Assembly (NCBI GenBank): GCA_949077035.1
Contig: CARUPR010000003.1
Location: 1 to 64,000, forward strand
Reading direction: 5' to 3'
Source of the DNA: an uncultured Eubacteriales bacterium
Lineage (GTDB): Bacteria > Bacillota > Clostridia > Christensenellales > UBA1242
Length of the DNA stretch: 64,000 nt
The notes beneath the pieces are model-generated. The model saw nothing but the letters and a program-made list of their open reading frames with translations, was not told where the DNA came from and searched no databases. The translations under genes were made by a program, and so were the position numbers. Positions 62,492-64,000 of this stretch are shown here, piece after piece. Numbering within the stretch: the first letter of the stretch is position 1; the number at the start of each line of letters is the position of its first letter.

Positions 62492-62937
62492 ACATTGCCT
62501 CCCTCGCTTGCAATCACAATTTTTCTTGTATTTGAATCAATATTTGTTATATTTATTTGAATGTGAGGACATTTTATAAGCCCGTCCACCTTTTGCGGCC
62601 ACTCAACCAAAACAATTCCATTCAAACTTTTAAGGTCAAAATACTCTTCAAAACCAAGTTCTTGTGCTTCAGAGATATCCTCAAGCCTATACATATCAAA
62701 ATGATATACAGGGACTTTGCCTTTTTCATAGACATTAAGCAAGGTAAATGTTGGGCTTGTGACAAGTTCATCAGAACCCAAACCTTTTACAAAGCCCTTC
62801 ACAAAATGTGTTTTGCCAGCACCTAAATCACCCACAAGAGTGAATACAACACCTTTGCCCACAGTCTTTGCAAGTTTTTCGCCCACAAGCATGGTTTCAT
62901 TTTCGTTTTTAGTGATTATTGATAAAATTTCTTCCAT
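62488..62937 (-). CDS. tsaE: tRNA threonylcarbamoyladenosine biosynthesis protein TsaE (ATPase)
   Basis: 149 residues. The P-loop GDLGAGKT (residues 36-43) and the downstream SPTFTLLNVYE and YHFDMYRLED segments identify TsaE, the ATPase that resets TsaBD in t6A synthesis. Followed by tsaB with a four-base overlap. The PAP2 gene lies 30 bases upstream on the same strand. Confidence 0.94.
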   Translation of the reverse strand: MEEILSIITKNENETMLVGEKLAKTVGKGVVFTLVGDLGAGKTHFVKGFVKGLGSDELVTSPTFTLLNVYEKGKVPVYHFDMYRLEDISEAQELGFEEYFDLKSLNGIVLVEWPQKVDGLIKCPHIQINITNIDSNTRKIVIASEGGNV

Positions 62938-62967
62938 AAAATCTCCTATGTAAAAGTTTATTAAAAA

Positions 62968-63519
62968 CTATCTTAGAGTTTTGTTTCCCAAACTTTTTTC
63001 TATATATTTAAAAACTATAATAGACAATATAGCAAATATCATACCAAGCACCAAGCCAAATATGGTGTCTGTCAAATAATGAACACCCAAAACCATTCTT
63101 GATAATGCAACGATAACTGGGAAAAGCAAAATTGTAAATGTCCCAAGCCCCCTTGTCAACTTTGACTTTGTAGAGATAAAAAGAGTATAAATAAGATAAG
63201 TTGCAAACATTCCCACACAAAGGCTATGACCTGAAGGCATACTATATCCATCCTCATTTCCATAATTTATTATATCACTATATGTTTCAAATGGTCGAGG
63301 TCTTGCAATCAAATGTTTTAATGCAAAATTTAAAATAGAGCCAATACAAAAGACAAGCAATAAAGCAATGCTTAATTTTTTATTTTTAATAAACACAATA
63401 ATAAAGGTCACCAACAAGCCAAGATAACTTCCAAAAAAAGTTATAAACTGGAAGAATGACAACCAGCCTGTTGTTGCGTTTGCTTGAAAAAAAGATATTA
63501 TATCATGCTCGAATTTCAT
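62968..63519 (-). CDS. PAP2-family membrane phosphatase
   Basis: 183 residues, five or six hydrophobic helices. The three acid-phosphatase motifs are present: KHLIARPRP, PSGHS, and SRMVLGVHYLTD. Predicted lipid phosphatase, for example undecaprenyl-pyrophosphate or phosphatidate phosphatase; the substrate cannot be assigned. The active site faces outward in this family. It lies upstream of tsaE and may share a transcript with it. Confidence 0.9.
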   Translation of the reverse strand: MKFEHDIISFFQANATTGWLSFFQFITFFGSYLGLLVTFIIVFIKNKKLSIALLLVFCIGSILNFALKHLIARPRPFETYSDIINYGNEDGYSMPSGHSLCVGMFATYLIYTLFISTKSKLTRGLGTFTILLFPVIVALSRMVLGVHYLTDTIFGLVLGMIFAILSIIVFKYIEKSLGNKTLR

Positions 63520-63660
63520 AATAGTTATATTGTAACAAAATTTGCAAAAAAAAACAACAAAATTTATTTATTCTGTTGATTTTTTCAATTTTTATTTAAT
63601 CGGATAATTTTTTGATTTTTATTTTATTGATAAATTTTAGATTTTCTATCTGACAATTTT

Positions 63661-64000
63661 TTAATTATCTTTTGTTGATTTTAATTTGGCAATAACAAAT
63701 CCGTCATCAATTTCATATATTTCAGTTTCAAAGTCGATATCCTTTTGAATTTGATTTAAAAAACTTTTCATATTTCTGACCATGGTCCTGTTTTTATGGT
63801 TGACTAAATTTTCATTTTTCAACAAACCACCCAGCAAAATGTTATCGGCGAAAATAATTCCACCCTCTTTTAAAAGCTTTTTAAGAATTGGTAAATATTT
63901 TATATATTGACCTTTTGGTCCATCTAAAAATATTAAATCAAATTTATTTTCATTGTTTTGCAAACTTAAAATTTCTTGATATGCATCACCCAAAATCAAG
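63661..64000 (-). CDS. trmR: SAM-dependent O-methyltransferase, TrmR-like, C-terminal part (cut by window end)
   Basis: 112 codons are visible and the frame runs off the right edge, so the N-terminal SAM-binding motif I is missing. FDLIFLDGPKGQY, GGIIFADNILLGG and the C-terminal DDGFVIAKLK match the TrmR/catechol-O-methyltransferase-like family. TrmR methylates 5-hydroxyuridine at tRNA position 34. The metal-binding Asp residues in LDGPKG and ADN are present. The first Met-like codon (TTG at 63999) is not a credible start. Confidence 0.75.
   Translation of the reverse strand, partial: LILGDAYQEILSLQNNENKFDLIFLDGPKGQYIKYLPILKKLLKEGGIIFADNILLGGLLKNENLVNHKNRTMVRNMKSFLNQIQKDIDFETEIYEIDDGFVIAKLKSTKDN

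Overview
The window is a low-GC (roughly 30% by eye), gene-dense stretch of a Bacillota genome, most likely an uncultured, gut-type clostridium. Lineage pointers: the spore genes gpr, ytfJ and a DUF2953 gene beside rpsT; an mcsA-mcsB-clpC operon; long-form ribosome hibernation factor; MinD/MinE; a PadR/HAAS pair; a BclA-like collagen protein; large surface proteins with InlB-type repeats; consensus SD sequences. No rRNA, tRNA, phage, transposase or CRISPR locus was seen. Nearly everything lies on the minus strand. Plus-strand genes are the hypoxanthine-DNA glycosylase, tmk, rpsT, dinB and three large surface/membrane genes at 42.9-50.6 and 57.5-60.9 kb.

Layout. 0.2-7.1 kb: cmk, a DNA glycosylase behind a promoter that fits a leaderless mRNA, tmk, an MscS channel, an M18 aminopeptidase, a collagen-like protein and an atypical peptide deformylase. 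7.2-12.2 kb: an acyltransferase-3 gene broken at a run of nine C, an ABC exporter, and a protein with two APH-type kinase domains translationally coupled to that exporter. 12.3-18.6 kb: LysR, Nudix, a PadR-HAAS pair with two matching palindromic operators, two YwaF/TMEM164-like membrane proteins and a second ABC exporter. 18.9-25.8 kb: an S1 protein, plsC, an HI0933-like flavoprotein, a pseudouridine synthase, a D,D-carboxypeptidase, ytfJ, DUF2953, gpr and rpsT. 26-33.7 kb: a transglutaminase-like surface protein, hpf, clpC, mcsB and a very short mcsA (57 codons). 33.8-41 kb: a protein with a TIR/deoxyribosyltransferase-like core, tex, a degenerate amidohydrolase, dinB and a thioredoxin reductase-like gene. 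41.4-42.3 kb: rpsI-rplM with a probable L13 leader. 42.5-50.6 kb: a consensus promoter, a folded leader, a membrane protein and a 2147-residue modular surface protein. 50.8-57.3 kb: minE, minD, a divergent MreB-like protein, an HtrA-like protease, a degenerate Ppx/GppA protein, a ferredoxin and two half-size TSUP transporters. 57.5-64 kb: a surface protein with jelly-roll-like modules, an acidic zinc-ribbon protein, tsaB-tsaE, PAP2 and the 3' part of a trmR-like methyltransferase.

Themes. (i) A non-coding repeat with an exact 41-bp period (seven units at four intergenic loci) always ends against a terminator hairpin. (ii) Three genes are recognisable homologues of enzymes that have lost catalytic residues: an amidohydrolase, Ppx/GppA and an actin/MreB-like protein. 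(iii) The envelope is prominent, with four large secreted or anchored proteins, one carrying a recent in-frame duplication, plus a candidate phase-variable acyltransferase. (iv) The PadR circuit probably controls both itself and a neighbouring membrane gene. All assignments come from reading motifs and context; no database search was possible.
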